Assembly (NCBI RefSeq): GCF_019693445.1
Contig: NZ_JAHRBL010000004.1
Location: 124,001-188,000 of the forward strand
Origin: Deinococcus aquaedulcis
GTDB lineage: Bacteria; Deinococcota; Deinococci; Deinococcales; Deinococcaceae
Length of the DNA: 64,000 bases
Reading direction: 5' to 3'
Both the position numbers and the translations under genes were made by a program. Under the pieces are notes generated by a model. The model saw nothing but the letters and a program-made list of their open reading frames with translations, ran no database searches and was not told where the DNA came from. How positions within the stretch are numbered: position 1 is the stretch's first letter; every line of letters begins with the position of its first letter. Shown one piece after another: positions 8,205 through 18,397 of the stretch.

Positions 8205-8290
8205 CAGCGGTCTACAGAGGGGTGGGGGAGACGGCCCGGCCACCGTTCTGGGGCGAACGAGGTGCGGCGCCGGGCAGCGGTGTGGGCGGG
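8202..8290 (+). repeat. Degenerate copy of the TGACAGCGG intergenic repeat
   Basis: Begins TGACAGCGGT, with the TGA acting as stop of the preceding gene, and later holds TCTGGGGCGAACGA, shared in inverse order with the copy at 10770. Clearly diverged; end approximate. Confidence 0.4.
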
Positions 8291-8357
8291 CTGGAAGGGC
8301 GGCGCTCTGGCCCCAGTGTGAATGGGCGGCTGCTGTGAGGGGCCCCTGGCGCCGCGC

Positions 8358-8363
8358 TACAGT
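8358..8363 (+). promoter_or_regulatory. Putative leaderless -10 box of the 8370-8885 gene
   Basis: TACAGT followed by six bases and ATG 8370. Confidence 0.5.
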
Positions 8364-8369
8364 ACCCCC

Positions 8370-8885
8370 ATGCTGACCCTGGCCGAACTGGCCCGCCTGC
8401 GCCCCGCGCCCCCGGATGTGGCGGCTGAGACTGTGGCCCTCGCCGGGCAGGGTGGGCCGGGCCTGCTGGTGCCCGCCGAGTTTGAAGAAGCCTTTTACCG
8501 TGGCGGTAACCTGCCCGAGCAGCTGCGCCGCCTGTTTGCCCCCATCCGGCCCGCGCGCATAGATGAGGACGCCCTGGAGCCTCTAACCGAGCAGGCGCAG
8601 GCCCTGATTCGCACCACCTACCTGATGGACGATGCGGTGCAGAGCTTTTACCGGTCGCTGGCCCGCGCAGGTCTGCCCCAGACGGTGCAGGTGCGCCGCC
8701 CCGACGAGACGACGGGCGAGGTCGCGGCCTGGACCCCGCCCGGCACAGCGGCGCTGCAGGCCCTCAAACGGCTGTGGGCGCGCGACTGGACCTTTGAAGC
8801 AGTGCTGGAGCGGTTGGATACGGCGGGCAGTGTGGCGCTGGAAGCCCGCTCGTCGCTGGTGCTGCCGGCGTTGGCACCGCGGTAA
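8370..8885 (+). CDS. Hypothetical protein, 171 aa
   Basis: Unrecognised, probably soluble. The first half has [33 protein letters not shown], reminiscent of a small alpha/beta domain, and the second half is helical and Ala/Leu-rich. ATG 8370 is placed 6 bases after TACAGT, so the message is probably leaderless; an upstream in-frame start at 8322 would be 5' of that promoter. No cysteines or clear catalytic motif. It stands alone between two unrelated genes. Confidence 0.7.
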   Translation: MLTLAELARLRPAPPDVAAETVALAGQGGPGLLVPAEFEEAFYRGGNLPEQLRRLFAPIRPARIDEDALEPLTEQAQALIRTTYLMDDAVQSFYRSLARAGLPQTVQVRRPDETTGEVAAWTPPGTAALQALKRLWARDWTFEAVLERLDTAGSVALEARSSLVLPALAPR

Positions 8886-8978
8886 ATCGCCAGGGACCCG
8901 CAACCCACATTGGGCATGCCCCATCCTCCCAACCTTTCTAAGTTGACTAAACCAATCGGATTAAGCGAAGATGAAGGT

Positions 8979-9911
8979 ATGTTGCGTTCTGGTCCCCGTC
9001 GCTCCCTCGTTCTGGCTGGCCTGCTGGTCCTTCCTGCCGCTCTGGCAGCAAGCGTGTTTCCACTGGCGTTGAAGCACGACTTTGGCGCTGTGACCTTCTC
9101 AAAGACCCCCACCCGGGTGGTCACACTCAGCGAGGAGCAGGCCGAACTGCTGAGCGTGCTGGGGGTGCGGGCCCTGGGCTTTGGTTCAGGACGTATTGAG
9201 GGGCGCCTGGGGCAGCCGGCCCAGAACCTGACCACCCTGGCCAAGAGCAGCCTCAAAGAAGCGGTGTATGTGGGGGCCTACGACAAGCCCTCGGCGGAAC
9301 TGCTGGCCGCCCTGAAGCCCGACCTGATTCTGATGGACGGGGGCGACAGCAGCCGCGCCACTTTTGAGGCCGTGCGGAAGTTTGCCCCCACCCTGGCCTA
9401 CGACTACGACACCCTGCCCTGGCGGACCGCCCTGGGCGACCTGGGGCGCCTGTTTGGCAAGTCGGCCCAGGCCAGCCGTTACCTGCAGACCTACGACGCC
9501 CGGATCGCCGCCCTGAAAACCCAGCTGGCCCCGGTGGCCCGCACGGCACCCAACACCACGCTGCTGTACATGTATGAGCCCAATTCGGTCATGGTGCTGG
9601 GGCGGGGCTTTTCGTTCAGCCGGAATCTTTCCGTCCTGGGGCTGACCCTCAACACGCCCGCCGGCATTGACCCGAACATCAGCTTCAAGCAGCTCAATGC
9701 CGAGGAACTGCTGAGCCTGAAAACCGACCGCGTACTGATTCTGCGCCGCCTCACGAACGGTCAACTGGTGCCGCCCAACGCCACCGACACCGTGCTGCGC
9801 CGCCTGGGCAAACCGGTGTACACCTACCCCCTGGACCCGCAGGAAGCCGCCAGCGGGCCCCTGACCGACCTGAAACGCGCCGAGGCCCTGGCCAAACTGA
9901 TCCGGCGCTAA
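8979..9911 (+). CDS. Periplasmic binding protein of an iron-chelate/vitamin B12-type ABC importer
   Basis: 310 residues with a cleavable signal peptide (MLRSGPRRSLVLAGLLVLPAALAAS). The body follows the FepB/BtuF (TroA-like, peripla_BP_2) plan: PTRVVTLSEEQAELLSVLGV at the start, LKPDLILMD near the middle, a helical connector and the second lobe starting at TTLLYMYEPN. Such proteins capture ferric siderophores, haem or cobalamin. No permease or ATPase lies next to it, so it is an orphan here. ATG 8979 is preferred because the signal peptide starts there; an in-frame ATG at 8910 would add an unlikely leader. The 60 bases upstream are A+T-rich with TTGACT at 8943-8948, a possible -35. Confidence 0.82.
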   Translation: MLRSGPRRSLVLAGLLVLPAALAASVFPLALKHDFGAVTFSKTPTRVVTLSEEQAELLSVLGVRALGFGSGRIEGRLGQPAQNLTTLAKSSLKEAVYVGAYDKPSAELLAALKPDLILMDGGDSSRATFEAVRKFAPTLAYDYDTLPWRTALGDLGRLFGKSAQASRYLQTYDARIAALKTQLAPVARTAPNTTLLYMYEPNSVMVLGRGFSFSRNLSVLGLTLNTPAGIDPNISFKQLNAEELLSLKTDRVLILRRLTNGQLVPPNATDTVLRRLGKPVYTYPLDPQEAASGPLTDLKRAEALAKLIRR

Positions 9912-9938
9912 AACAGGCCCGGGGCGGCCCCAGTGCCG

Positions 9939-9944
9939 TACCCT
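9939..9944 (+). promoter_or_regulatory. Putative leaderless -10 box of the enoyl-CoA hydratase gene
   Basis: TACCCT followed by six bases and GTG 9951. Confidence 0.5.
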
Positions 9945-9950
9945 GCCAGG

Positions 9951-10769
<819 letters not shown>

Positions 10770-10772
<3 letters not shown>

Positions 10773-10890
10773 CAGCGGCGGCCGGTTCCACCCTGGATGC
10801 AAAAAGCGGCCCCCAATGCCGTGGGCACCACTGTCCTGCGCAGACACTCACTTCGTTCGCCCCAGAGCCATTGAGAGCAGGTTCCCTAAG
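10770..10890 (+). repeat. Degenerate copy of the TGACAGCGG intergenic repeat
   Basis: Starts TGACAGCGG at the stop codon of the hydratase gene, then TTCCACCCTGG and ACTCACTTCGTTCGCCCC in the same order as the good copies. An inverted relative lies near 15170-15270. Confidence 0.5.
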
Positions 10891-10903
10891 CGGGGCAGAC
10901 TTC

Positions 10904-11980
10904 TTAGGCCGCCTTGACCTGATTGCGGCCGGCGTGCTTGGCCGCATACAGGGCGTCATCGGCCCGTTTCAGCACGCTTTCCAGGCGCTCGCCGGGCAGG
11001 GCCTGCGCCACCCCCAGGCTGACCGTGACCTGCAGCACGCGGTCATAGGGCACGTCTGCCACGGCCGCGCGGATGCGTTCGGCCACGCCCTGCGCTTCGG
11101 CGGCCCCCGCGCCCGGCAGAATCACCAGAAACTCCTCGCCGCCCCAGCGCCCGAACAGGGTGCCCCGGCGCAGGGCCCCGGTTACGGCCGCCGCCGTGCG
11201 CCGCAGCACCTCGTCGCCGTAGTCGTGGCCGTGGGTGTCGTTGATCTGCTTGAAGCGGTCCAGGTCAAAGAGCACCACGCTCAGGGGCTCGCGGGCCTCG
11301 CGCTGCAGGTGTCCGCCCAGCCACAGCGCCAGCTGGCGCCGGTTCGCCACCCCGGTCAGGGCGTCCAGATATCCGGCGCGCGCCTCGCTCTGGGCGGCGG
11401 CCAGGGCGCCCACGTAGCGGCGCTGCAGCAGCCCGAACAGCACGAAGAAGCTGATAAAGGTGACGTGCGAGAGCAGTACCTGGACCAACAGCGCCGAGTT
11501 CGCCTGCTGGCTTTCGGCCAGCGCCTGTCCCCCCGACAGCCACAGGCCAAAAATGGTCGCCAGCGCGGCGAAGATCGCCACCGAGACCCCGGTGGCCACC
11601 CGCGCTGGAAACACCAGAAAGGCCACCACATAGGTCAGCGGCAGCCAGTAGGAATAGCTGCCCAGGCCCCTCACCATCTCCTCGACCAGCACCGCGTGCG
11701 CAAATTTGGCCACGCCGGTGACAGCCAGAATCGCCAGATGCAGCGCCCCCACCAGCACGTAGTGGCGCGCAAACACCTGCAGCCACAGCAAAAACAGCAC
11801 GTTCTTGACCGTCAGCAGCGCCAGCCCGGTGGCCACGCTGGGGCCCCAGTTCAGCGGATAGGCCACCATCAGGCCAAAGGCCGAGGTGGCCAGCGACACG
11901 GCCACCACCGCCATCAGCGCCTGACGCCGGAACTGCTGTTCGTGCGCGGTGGGCTCGGGCAGGGCAGGCAGCGGCAGCAT
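10904..11980 (-). CDS. Membrane-bound diguanylate cyclase (GGDEF)
   Basis: 358 residues. The N-terminal 190 residues hold about six hydrophobic membrane segments (from [20 protein letters not shown] to [13 protein letters not shown]), a MASE-like sensor. The C-terminal GGDEF domain starts at [11 protein letters not shown] (about 205), with [11 protein letters not shown] (metal-binding Asp) and an intact GGEEF at 280-284, so it should make cyclic di-GMP from two GTP. I see no RxxD inhibitory site five residues before GGEEF. Start ATG 11980; TACCGT lies 9 bases upstream. Divergent from malate dehydrogenase. Confidence 0.9.
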   Translation of the reverse strand: MLPLPALPEPTAHEQQFRRQALMAVVAVSLATSAFGLMVAYPLNWGPSVATGLALLTVKNVLFLLWLQVFARHYVLVGALHLAILAVTGVAKFAHAVLVEEMVRGLGSYSYWLPLTYVVAFLVFPARVATGVSVAIFAALATIFGLWLSGGQALAESQQANSALLVQVLLSHVTFISFFVLFGLLQRRYVGALAAAQSEARAGYLDALTGVANRRQLALWLGGHLQREAREPLSVVLFDLDRFKQINDTHGHDYGDEVLRRTAAAVTGALRRGTLFGRWGGEEFLVILPGAGAAEAQGVAERIRAAVADVPYDRVLQVTVSLGVAQALPGERLESVLKRADDALYAAKHAGRNQVKAA

Positions 11981-12149
11981 GATTCCCCGACGGTAGGGTG
12001 CTCCTCCTGACAGAAGCCTCGCGTCGACAGAGGTCAAGGCCGGGTGGGCGGCGCGCGGCCCCCTGTCCCCGCCTGGGGAACGCCCGCGCCCTTTCATGCT
12101 GACGCGCGTTATTGTGAGCCGAAAAACCATTCCACTGGAGGGACCACCC

Positions 12150-13148
<999 letters not shown>

Positions 13149-13170
13149 CCGCAGAAGGCACATGGCGGAT

Positions 13171-13212
13171 GGCAGATGGCCCGGGTGGCTGTCTGCCATC
13201 TGCCTTTTGCTC
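13171..13212 (+). terminator. Rho-independent terminator after mdh
   Basis: GGCAGATGGC (13171-13180) pairs with GCCATCTGCC (13195-13204), then TTTTGCTC. Confidence 0.7.
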
Positions 13213-13239
13213 TGGGCCATCTGCCCGCTGACCCCCCGC

Positions 13240-13270
13240 TTGACGTGCAGTTCACTGCACGTTCCATGCT
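13240..13270 (+). promoter_or_regulatory. MerR-type promoter with palindromic operator in a 19-bp spacer
   Basis: TTGACG (13240-13245) and CATGCT (13265-13270) are 19 bp apart. The palindrome ACGTGCAGTTCACTGCACGT (13243-13262, 8-bp perfect arms) fills the spacer. An overlong spacer spanned by the operator is the classical MerR promoter design, and a MerR-like gene is second in the downstream operon. Confidence 0.75.
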
Positions 13271-13289
13271 GGGAGGCAGGAGGTTCACC

Positions 13290-13436
13290 ATGAATGCACG
13301 GACTGGGCAGGACTGGACGGAGACATTGGCCGCTCGCCACGAGGAGGCGCGCCGGGCCCGCTGGACGCGGCTGAGGTGGCCCGCGCTGCGCCTGCCGCGC
13401 TGGGAAATCACCCTGACCATACGGCGGCTGGCGTAG
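13290..13436 (+). CDS. Small basic protein, 48 aa, first gene of the MerR operon
   Basis: [20 protein letters not shown]... ending ITLTIRRLA. Very basic, Trp/Arg-rich in the middle ([18 protein letters not shown]), with an amphipathic look. ATG 13290 has a perfect AGGAGG 6 bases upstream (13278-13283). Its TAG stop overlaps by one base the GTG start of the MerR-like gene (TAGTG), so the two are translationally coupled. The strong ribosome site makes it likely to be translated; it could be a short effector or only a coupling leader. No family recognised. Confidence 0.65.
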   Translation: MNARTGQDWTETLAARHEEARRARWTRLRWPALRLPRWEITLTIRRLA

Positions 13437-14029
13437 TGGACATCAGCGCCGCAAGTTTTCGCTCGGCGGTTCAGGGCCTGCGCGAAGCCCTGGTAGGCAC
13501 CATGCCCGCTGAGCAGCGCGAACAGCTGGTGGTGATGTGTGGTGGCCCGGACGTCTTTGAGGCCCTGTTCGATCTGCGCGGGGTGGGCATTGGCCGCTTT
13601 GCCGCCCTGATGGGCCTGCCCACCACCACCGTGCGCCACCTGCTGCGCGAGGACCTGCTGCACCCCCTGCGCGTGAACGGCAAGTTCCGCTTTCTGCTGC
13701 CGAACGTGGCGGAATTGCGTGGTGTGCAGCAGTGGCAGGCGCTGGGGCTCACGCTGGAGGAGGTGCGCGCCTTTCTGCAGGGGCAGCGCCTGATTGGCCT
13801 CGCGGCGCAGGGGGGCCTGACCATGACCGTTCACCATCAGGCTGATCCGCCAGACCCCGAGGCGTTCACGCAACTCAAAGCCACAGTCCTCGCCCGCGTG
13901 CAGGCGGCCATTGCAGGCCTGGAAGAGAAGCACGCCACCCTGGGCCGGCAACTGGAACAGGCCCGCGCCCTGGCCGCCGCACTGGCCCAGCCGCCGGGCG
14001 ACACGCCGGCCGACACGCCGGCCGTCTGA
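13436..14029 (+). CDS. MerR-like transcriptional regulator with N-terminal extension
   Basis: 197 residues. An unusual N-terminal domain of about 50 residues ([20 protein letters not shown]...) comes before a MerR-type winged helix [27 protein letters not shown] and the [32 protein letters not shown] helices. It ends in a dimerising coiled coil ([20 protein letters not shown]) and a short Asp-Thr-Pro tail. GTG 13436 overlaps the stop of the small gene. The promoter upstream of the operon has a palindrome in a 19-bp spacer, so it probably controls itself. No metal-binding cysteines are seen in the effector region; the signal is unknown. Confidence 0.78.
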   Translation: MDISAASFRSAVQGLREALVGTMPAEQREQLVVMCGGPDVFEALFDLRGVGIGRFAALMGLPTTTVRHLLREDLLHPLRVNGKFRFLLPNVAELRGVQQWQALGLTLEEVRAFLQGQRLIGLAAQGGLTMTVHHQADPPDPEAFTQLKATVLARVQAAIAGLEEKHATLGRQLEQARALAAALAQPPGDTPADTPAV

Positions 14030-14197
14030 CCGCCTTTATTCCACCTTCACGCTTGGCCTCCCCCATGATCCGCTCGGTCCCCCGGACGCATACAGGCTGG
14101 GTGGAGACGCAACAGCACCAGCCGCCGCCCAGCGCGTGTGGCGCGGGCCCCCTGTTGCCGGCACACGCCGACTTCCCTGCGTCCCGGAGGACAGACC

Positions 14198-15121
14198 ATG
14201 AACGAAACCCGCTTTGATCGCCGTAAATTCCTGGGGGTGGCTGGGGCCACCGCCGCCACAGGGCTGCTGGCCGGCTGCGCGCCTGCGATGGGCATGGGCC
14301 AGACCCGCGCCAACCTGGACGCCACCATCTTCAACTTCGCCCTGAACCTGGAATACCTGGAAGCGGCGTTCTACCTGGCGGCCACCGGGCGCCTGCAGGA
14401 GCTGGACGCGGCGGGCGGCAACAGCAGCAAGGTGATTCTGCCGGCCGGCTTCACGGGCCGAAACGGCGACGGCGTGAAGTTCGCTTCCGGCGACGTGCGC
14501 GACTACGCCAACGAGATTGCCAGCGACGAACTGGCCCACGTGCGCGTGATCCGCAAGGTGCTGGGCGTGGGCGCCGTCTCGCAGCCCACGCTGGACCTGG
14601 GCCCGGCCTTTGCGGCGGCGGGTGCGGCGGCCTCGGGCGGGGCCATCACTGGCTTTAACCCCTTTGCCAACGACCTGTTCTTCCTGCACGGCGCCTTTAT
14701 TTTCGAGGATGTGGGCGTCAGCGCCTACAAGGGCGCCGCACGCCTGCTGACCGATGCGGGCGCGGGCGGCAACCTGGAAAACGCGGCGGGTATTCTGGCG
14801 GTCGAGGCCTACCACGCGGGCATGATCCGCACCCTGCTGCACCAGCAGCGCAACACCGACGTGACCCCCACCCTGAAGGTGGCGGACGTGGTGCAGGCGA
14901 TCAGCAACCTGCGCGACAGCGTGGACGGGCCGCTGGACCTGGACCAGGGCATCGTGGAGAAGGGCGCAGCCAACATCGTCCTGGCCGACACCAACGGCAT
15001 TGCGTACAGCCGCACGCCCCGGCAGGTGGGCAACATCGTGTTCCTGGCCCCGAACGCGGCCAAGGGCGGTTTCTTCCCCGAGGGCCTCAGCGGCAACTTC
15101 AGCGCCATTCTGGCTCTGTAA
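14198..15121 (+). CDS. Tat-exported ferritin-like domain protein (desiccation-related type)
   Basis: 307 residues. Twin-arginine signal RRKFLGVAG followed by a lipobox LLAGC, so it should fold in the cytoplasm and be exported as a lipoprotein. The body is a Ferritin_2-like bundle with Glu/His motifs NLEYLEAAFYLAA, ASDELAHVRVIRK, FIFEDVGVSAYKGAA and AVEAYHAGMIRTLLHQQ that could hold a di-iron centre. Homologues include the plant desiccation protein pcC13-62 group; deinococci carry several. ATG 14198 has CGGAGGA 7 bases upstream. A stem-loop at 15143-15174 may terminate it. Role in metal or oxidative protection is inference. Confidence 0.85.
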   Translation: MNETRFDRRKFLGVAGATAATGLLAGCAPAMGMGQTRANLDATIFNFALNLEYLEAAFYLAATGRLQELDAAGGNSSKVILPAGFTGRNGDGVKFASGDVRDYANEIASDELAHVRVIRKVLGVGAVSQPTLDLGPAFAAAGAAASGGAITGFNPFANDLFFLHGAFIFEDVGVSAYKGAARLLTDAGAGGNLENAAGILAVEAYHAGMIRTLLHQQRNTDVTPTLKVADVVQAISNLRDSVDGPLDLDQGIVEKGAANIVLADTNGIAYSRTPRQVGNIVFLAPNAAKGGFFPEGLSGNFSAILAL

Positions 15122-15466
15122 GACAGGCGCAGAGCAGAACCTAGAGCCGCCCCGGGTTTTCCCGCAGCGGCTCTGGGATCAACGAAGCGGGTGTCCGCGA
15201 AACACAGCAGCCGCTGCCTTGAGGGACGATCTGCTGTGCCCAGGGTGGAACGGGCCGCCGCTCTCGGCTTGAACCGCTGGCACCAGCGATTGAATCCGAG
15301 TCGCGCAAGAGGGTGAGAGACGGGTTTCGGGCGCGGAGTCTACGAAGCGGTGCCTTGCTGCGTTGCAGGCGGAGCAGCTGGCGTCCGTGCAAAGCGGCAG
15401 TGGGGCGAGGGGAAGTGGCCGTCACAGGCACTTCCCCTCGCCCCACCTGTTTTCAGGTCCCGGCCC
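15122..15466. other. Intergenic stretch between ferritin-like gene and M29 peptidase (345 bp)
   Basis: Holds a stem-loop (AGAGCCGC/GCGGCTCT, 15143-15174), a diverged inverted copy of the repeat also seen at 10770 (about 15170-15270, ending CAGGGTGGAACGGGCCGCCG), and the very strong hairpin at 15400-15446. No gene seen. Confidence 0.6.
15400..15446. terminator. 18-bp perfect hairpin, probable terminator of the M29 peptidase gene
   Basis: GTGGGGCGAGGGGAAGTG (15400-15417) and its exact complement (15429-15446) around an 11-base loop, lying 20 bases beyond the peptidase stop; CTGTTTT follows on the plus strand, so it could serve either direction. Confidence 0.65.
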
Positions 15467-16720
15467 TCAGTCCAGGGACACGACCCATTCGCCGGCGCGC
15501 ATCAGAGGCACACGCCCGCCGTCCTTGGTCAGGCCATCCACATCGGTCTGCGGGGTGCCGATCATCCAGTCCACGTGAATCAGGCTCTCGGCGTTACCGC
15601 CTGCCGCGCGCAGGGTGTCCGCATCCGTGCCGCCCTGCACGTTGGTGGGGTAGCAGCGGCCCAGGGCAATGTGGCTGGCGGCGTTTTCGTCGAACAGGGT
15701 GTTGTAGAACAGCGTCCCAGTGCGCGCCACCGGCGCCGAGGCGGGTACCAGGGCCACCTCGCCCAGGCGCGCGGCGCCTTCGTCGGTCTCGATCAGCTGG
15801 CGTAGGGTGGCTTCGCCGCTCTCGGCGCTGAACTCGGCCACGCGCCCGGCTTCAAAGCGCACCCGGATGCCTTCAATGAGCTGACCCCGGGCACTCAGCG
15901 GCTTGCTGGCCACCGCCCAGCCGTCCACGCGCTCCCGGTGCGGGGCGGTGAACACCTCGTCGGTGGGCAGGTTGGGCACGGCGCGAATGCCGTTCTGGGC
16001 GGTTTCGGCGCCGCCCTGCCACACATGGTTCTCGGCCAGCCCCACCGTCAGGTCGGTGCCCAGGTCGCTTTTCAGATGCAGGGCGGCGTACTGCTGGCGG
16101 TTCAGAAAGTCGGTCAGGCGTTCCAGGCGCGTGGTGTGCTCGGCCCAGGCGGCCACCGGGTCGGGCAGATCGGCGCGCGTGACCGTGAAAATGTCCTGCC
16201 ACAGCCGCGCCACGGCGTCACCTTTGGGCAGGTCCGGGTATACGCGCGCCGCCCAGGCGGGAGTGGCCATGGCCGCCACCGTCCAGTTCACCTGAAAGGC
16301 GCCCGTGGCCTCGCTGACCCGGCGCATGGCCTGGGCCATCAGGCGACTGCGGGTGGCAATGCGGCCAGGGTCCACGCCCGCCAGCAGCGCGGGATCCTCG
16401 CCCACAATGGCAATGGAGGCGTAACCGTCTTCCACCATCGCCTCGCGCTCGCGCGCCGCCCATTCGGGGACAAAGGCCACGGCCTCGTCGCAGCCCTCCT
16501 CGAACAGGGCCAGGGCGAGGTGGGGGTCGTCGTACACCACGCGCACGTCGGCCGCACCTGCGCGGTAGGCGGCGCGCGCCACCAGCCGGGCCAGGGCGGT
16601 GGCCTCCACCGGGGCAGTCACGCGCACCTTGCCGCCGGGCTGCAGGTTGACCCCGGTGTGCACCAGCAACTCGGCGTAGCGGGCCAGCAGGGTGTCGAAG
16701 GAAGGCGCAGTCTGGGTCAT
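15467..16720 (-). CDS. M29 family (AmpS/aminopeptidase T) metallo-aminopeptidase
   Basis: 417 residues, the usual length for thermophilic aminopeptidases T/S/PepS. The co-catalytic metal ligands expected of M29 are present: Glu255 ([10 protein letters not shown]), Glu321 (RLGEVALVP), His350 (SHIALGRCY), His382 and Asp384 (LIHVDWMIG). It removes N-terminal residues from peptides. ATG 16720 has TAGAGT 7 bases upstream, so it is probably leaderless, and it begins just 10 bases downstream of the ArsR/DUF2087 stop on the same strand. Confidence 0.92.
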   Translation of the reverse strand: MTQTAPSFDTLLARYAELLVHTGVNLQPGGKVRVTAPVEATALARLVARAAYRAGAADVRVVYDDPHLALALFEEGCDEAVAFVPEWAAREREAMVEDGYASIAIVGEDPALLAGVDPGRIATRSRLMAQAMRRVSEATGAFQVNWTVAAMATPAWAARVYPDLPKGDAVARLWQDIFTVTRADLPDPVAAWAEHTTRLERLTDFLNRQQYAALHLKSDLGTDLTVGLAENHVWQGGAETAQNGIRAVPNLPTDEVFTAPHRERVDGWAVASKPLSARGQLIEGIRVRFEAGRVAEFSAESGEATLRQLIETDEGAARLGEVALVPASAPVARTGTLFYNTLFDENAASHIALGRCYPTNVQGGTDADTLRAAGGNAESLIHVDWMIGTPQTDVDGLTKDGGRVPLMRAGEWVVSLD

Positions 16721-16727
16721 GCCGCCC

Positions 16728-16733
16728 ACTCTA
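16728..16733 (-). promoter_or_regulatory. Putative leaderless -10 box of the M29 peptidase gene
   Basis: TAGAGT on the minus strand, 7 bases before ATG 16720. It overlaps the last codon and stop of the upstream ArsR/DUF2087 gene. Confidence 0.5.
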
Positions 16734-17309
16734 GCGGGGCCCGGCTGACTGGGGCGGGTCGTCCAGGGCCGGGCGCCAGTACACCCCGGCCTCACGCGCC
16801 AGCACGCCCAGCCCCACCATCTCGCGGCGCAGGGTGAACACGTCGCCATACACCTCGCCCAGCACGGCGTTGACCTCGCGCTCGGGGTAGCGGCGGCCCG
16901 GCTCGAACAGCCCGGCCAGTTCGTGCAGAATCACGTCGCGCTTCTTGCGCTGCGCGGGCAGGGTGCTCAGGCGGCCGTCTTTGAAAAAGGCCCGCAACAC
17001 GCGGTCACGGTAGGGGTCGGCGCTCTGGGGGGGCGGCGCGGCGCCGCGCACCACGTCGCCCAGATTCAGGTTCAGGGCCGCCACCTGCGCGCGGTGCAGG
17101 CGGTGGTGGCCGTCCTGGCGCGTGGCGATCAGCCCGGCCTCGGCCAGTTGCGCGAGGTGATGGCTCACCGTGGCGGGCGCCAGATTCATCAGGCGGGCCA
17201 GGGCGTCGCCGCTGGCCTCCTGGGTCCAGATCAGGCGCAGCATGCCCAGACGGGCGGGGTGCCCCAGCGCCCGGAACAGGGTCGCGCGGGCGGCCAGATC
17301 GGCGCTCAT
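16731..17309 (-). CDS. ArsR-type winged helix fused to a DUF2087 domain
   Basis: 192 residues. Residues 1-70 form an ArsR-like HTH ([36 protein letters not shown]). The C-terminal part, [40 protein letters not shown] (quoted in two pieces: to ...PAQRKK and from RDVILHE), is the DUF2087 domain. No clear metal-binding cysteines. ATG 17309 overlaps the stop of the 73-residue gene (ATGA). The promoter of that unit carries two TTCGA-N6-TCGAA palindromes, the likely operators of this protein. Confidence 0.85.
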   Translation of the reverse strand: MSADLAARATLFRALGHPARLGMLRLIWTQEASGDALARLMNLAPATVSHHLAQLAEAGLIATRQDGHHRLHRAQVAALNLNLGDVVRGAAPPPQSADPYRDRVLRAFFKDGRLSTLPAQRKKRDVILHELAGLFEPGRRYPEREVNAVLGEVYGDVFTLRREMVGLGVLAREAGVYWRPALDDPPQSAGPR

Positions 17310-17527
17310 GGCTGGCCCGGGCGGGGCCAGGGCCGGGCGCCGTGGGCCACCAGATGCGCGGCGGCGTAGATCTCCAGTGTGGCGTTCAGGGTGTCCAGCC
17401 GCGCCTGCGCCTTGGCTGTGGCCGCCCCATCGCCTGCTGCCCGTGCCAGCCGCACATCGCGCTCGGCGTTGGTCTGCAGGCCCTGCACAATGCGCTGAAA
17501 AACCTCATTCATCTTCTCCTGGCTCAT
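17306..17527 (-). CDS. Small hypothetical protein, 73 aa, first gene of the ArsR unit
   Basis: MSQEKMNEVFQRIVQGLQ... a mostly helical, Ala-rich small protein with a likely coiled-coil (AAGDGAATAKAQARLDTLN) and a C-terminal Pro/Arg tail. Start ATG 17527 has GAGGAGG about 7 bases upstream; that ribosome site lies inside operator 1 (17528-17543). Coupled by ATGA to the ArsR/DUF2087 gene. Not recognised; it could be a partner of the regulator. Confidence 0.7.
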   Translation of the reverse strand: MSQEKMNEVFQRIVQGLQTNAERDVRLARAAGDGAATAKAQARLDTLNATLEIYAAAHLVAHGARPWPRPGQP

Positions 17528-17543
17528 TTCGATCCTCCTCGAA
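17528..17543. promoter_or_regulatory. ArsR-type operator 1
   Basis: TTCGA-N6-TCGAA palindrome covering the ribosome binding site of the 17306-17527 gene. Confidence 0.65.
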
Positions 17544-17556
17544 TCATTGTGGAAGA

Positions 17557-17572
17557 TTCGAAGAGCGTCGAA
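17557..17572. promoter_or_regulatory. ArsR-type operator 2
   Basis: Second TTCGA-N6-TCGAA palindrome, centre 29 bp from the first. A possible -10 (CACAAT, minus strand, 17551-17546) lies between them. Confidence 0.65.
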
Positions 17573-17929
17573 ATGCAGAGAATGGCTTAGCGGGATGGGG
17601 GCATGGGAAGGGATCAGGGGCATTCACGGCGCTGGGGTGAAGCGGGACAGCTGATATGGAACTCAATGGATTGCGCAGCCGTCCGAGCCTCGCGGTGGCC
17701 CCCTCACCCTTCCGTCGCTCCGCTCCTCCTTCCCTCTCCCACCAGGGGAGAGGGGAACACGGCAAGCGATCACGAGAGAAGCAAGTCCTGTTCAGCCCGT
17801 GTGAAAACGGGGAAGAGCGGCGGCGTTCCCCCAGCCCTTCGAGCCGCGAAAAGGCCGTCCTCACCGGCTCTGACTGCCTCATCTGGGCTCTCCTGCCCAC
17901 CAGAGGTTGTCCCTTGGTCTTCTGCCCTC
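17573..17929. other. Intergenic stretch between the ArsR unit and trmL (357 bp)
   Basis: Pyrimidine-rich CCCTCACCCTTCCGTCGCTC tract and a small hairpin CCCTCTCCC-ACCA-GGGGAGAGGG (17732-17754), the look of a deinococcal interspersed repeat. No open frame that resembles a gene. Confidence 0.45.
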
Positions 17930-18397
17930 TCACCAGCCCTCGATCTGCCGGCCAGCCTCAAACGCTGCCACTCCCACCGCCACTGAGAGGTTCAGGCTGC
18001 GCCCACCGCCGGGCTGGGGCAGTTTCACCCGGGGCAGGGCATCGCGCAGCCACGCGGGCAGGCCGCGCGATTCGGGGCCGAACAGCAGGTAATCGCCGCG
18101 CACAAAGCCCGCGCGGGTGTGCAGGTCCGTGGCGTGGGTGCTGAAGGCAAACACCCGCGCCCCCGGGGGCAGGGCGCCCTGAAAGGCCGTCCAGCTGGCG
18201 TGTTCGTGCAGGGTCACGCCCTGCAGGTAATCCATGACTGCGCGGCGGAATTCGCGGTCGTGCAGGTGAAAGCCAAAGGGGCGAATCAGGTGCAGTTCGG
18301 CGCCCAGCACCGCGCAGGTGCGGGCCACGTTGCCCACGTTCCCCGCCTTTTCCGGCTCGAACAGGACAATGTGGAGCAGCGGGGGGCTCTCACTCAC
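17930..18397 (-). CDS. trmL: tRNA (cytidine/uridine-2'-O-)-methyltransferase
   Basis: 155-residue SPOUT-family enzyme that methylates the ribose of the wobble base (position 34) in certain leucine tRNAs with S-adenosylmethionine. Conserved motifs: [19 protein letters not shown] near the N-terminus, FGPESRGLP around residue 105-113, and [19 protein letters not shown], the trefoil-knot SAM site, near the C-terminus. Length is standard for TrmL. The start overlaps ispF by 4 bases (18394-18397). Confidence 0.93.
   Translation of the reverse strand: MSESPPLLHIVLFEPEKAGNVGNVARTCAVLGAELHLIRPFGFHLHDREFRRAVMDYLQGVTLHEHASWTAFQGALPPGARVFAFSTHATDLHTRAGFVRGDYLLFGPESRGLPAWLRDALPRVKLPQPGGGRSLNLSVAVGVAAFEAGRQIEGW

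Noticed and set aside
8910..8979. Fur or DtxR box before the iron-type binding protein
   Set aside because: The CTAAGTTGACTAAA stretch looks suggestive but lacks the symmetry of either consensus; a motif search would be needed.
15240..15310. A tRNA-like GATTGAATCCGAG segment
   Set aside because: No acceptor, D or anticodon stems could be folded around it, and it lies in a degenerate repeat.
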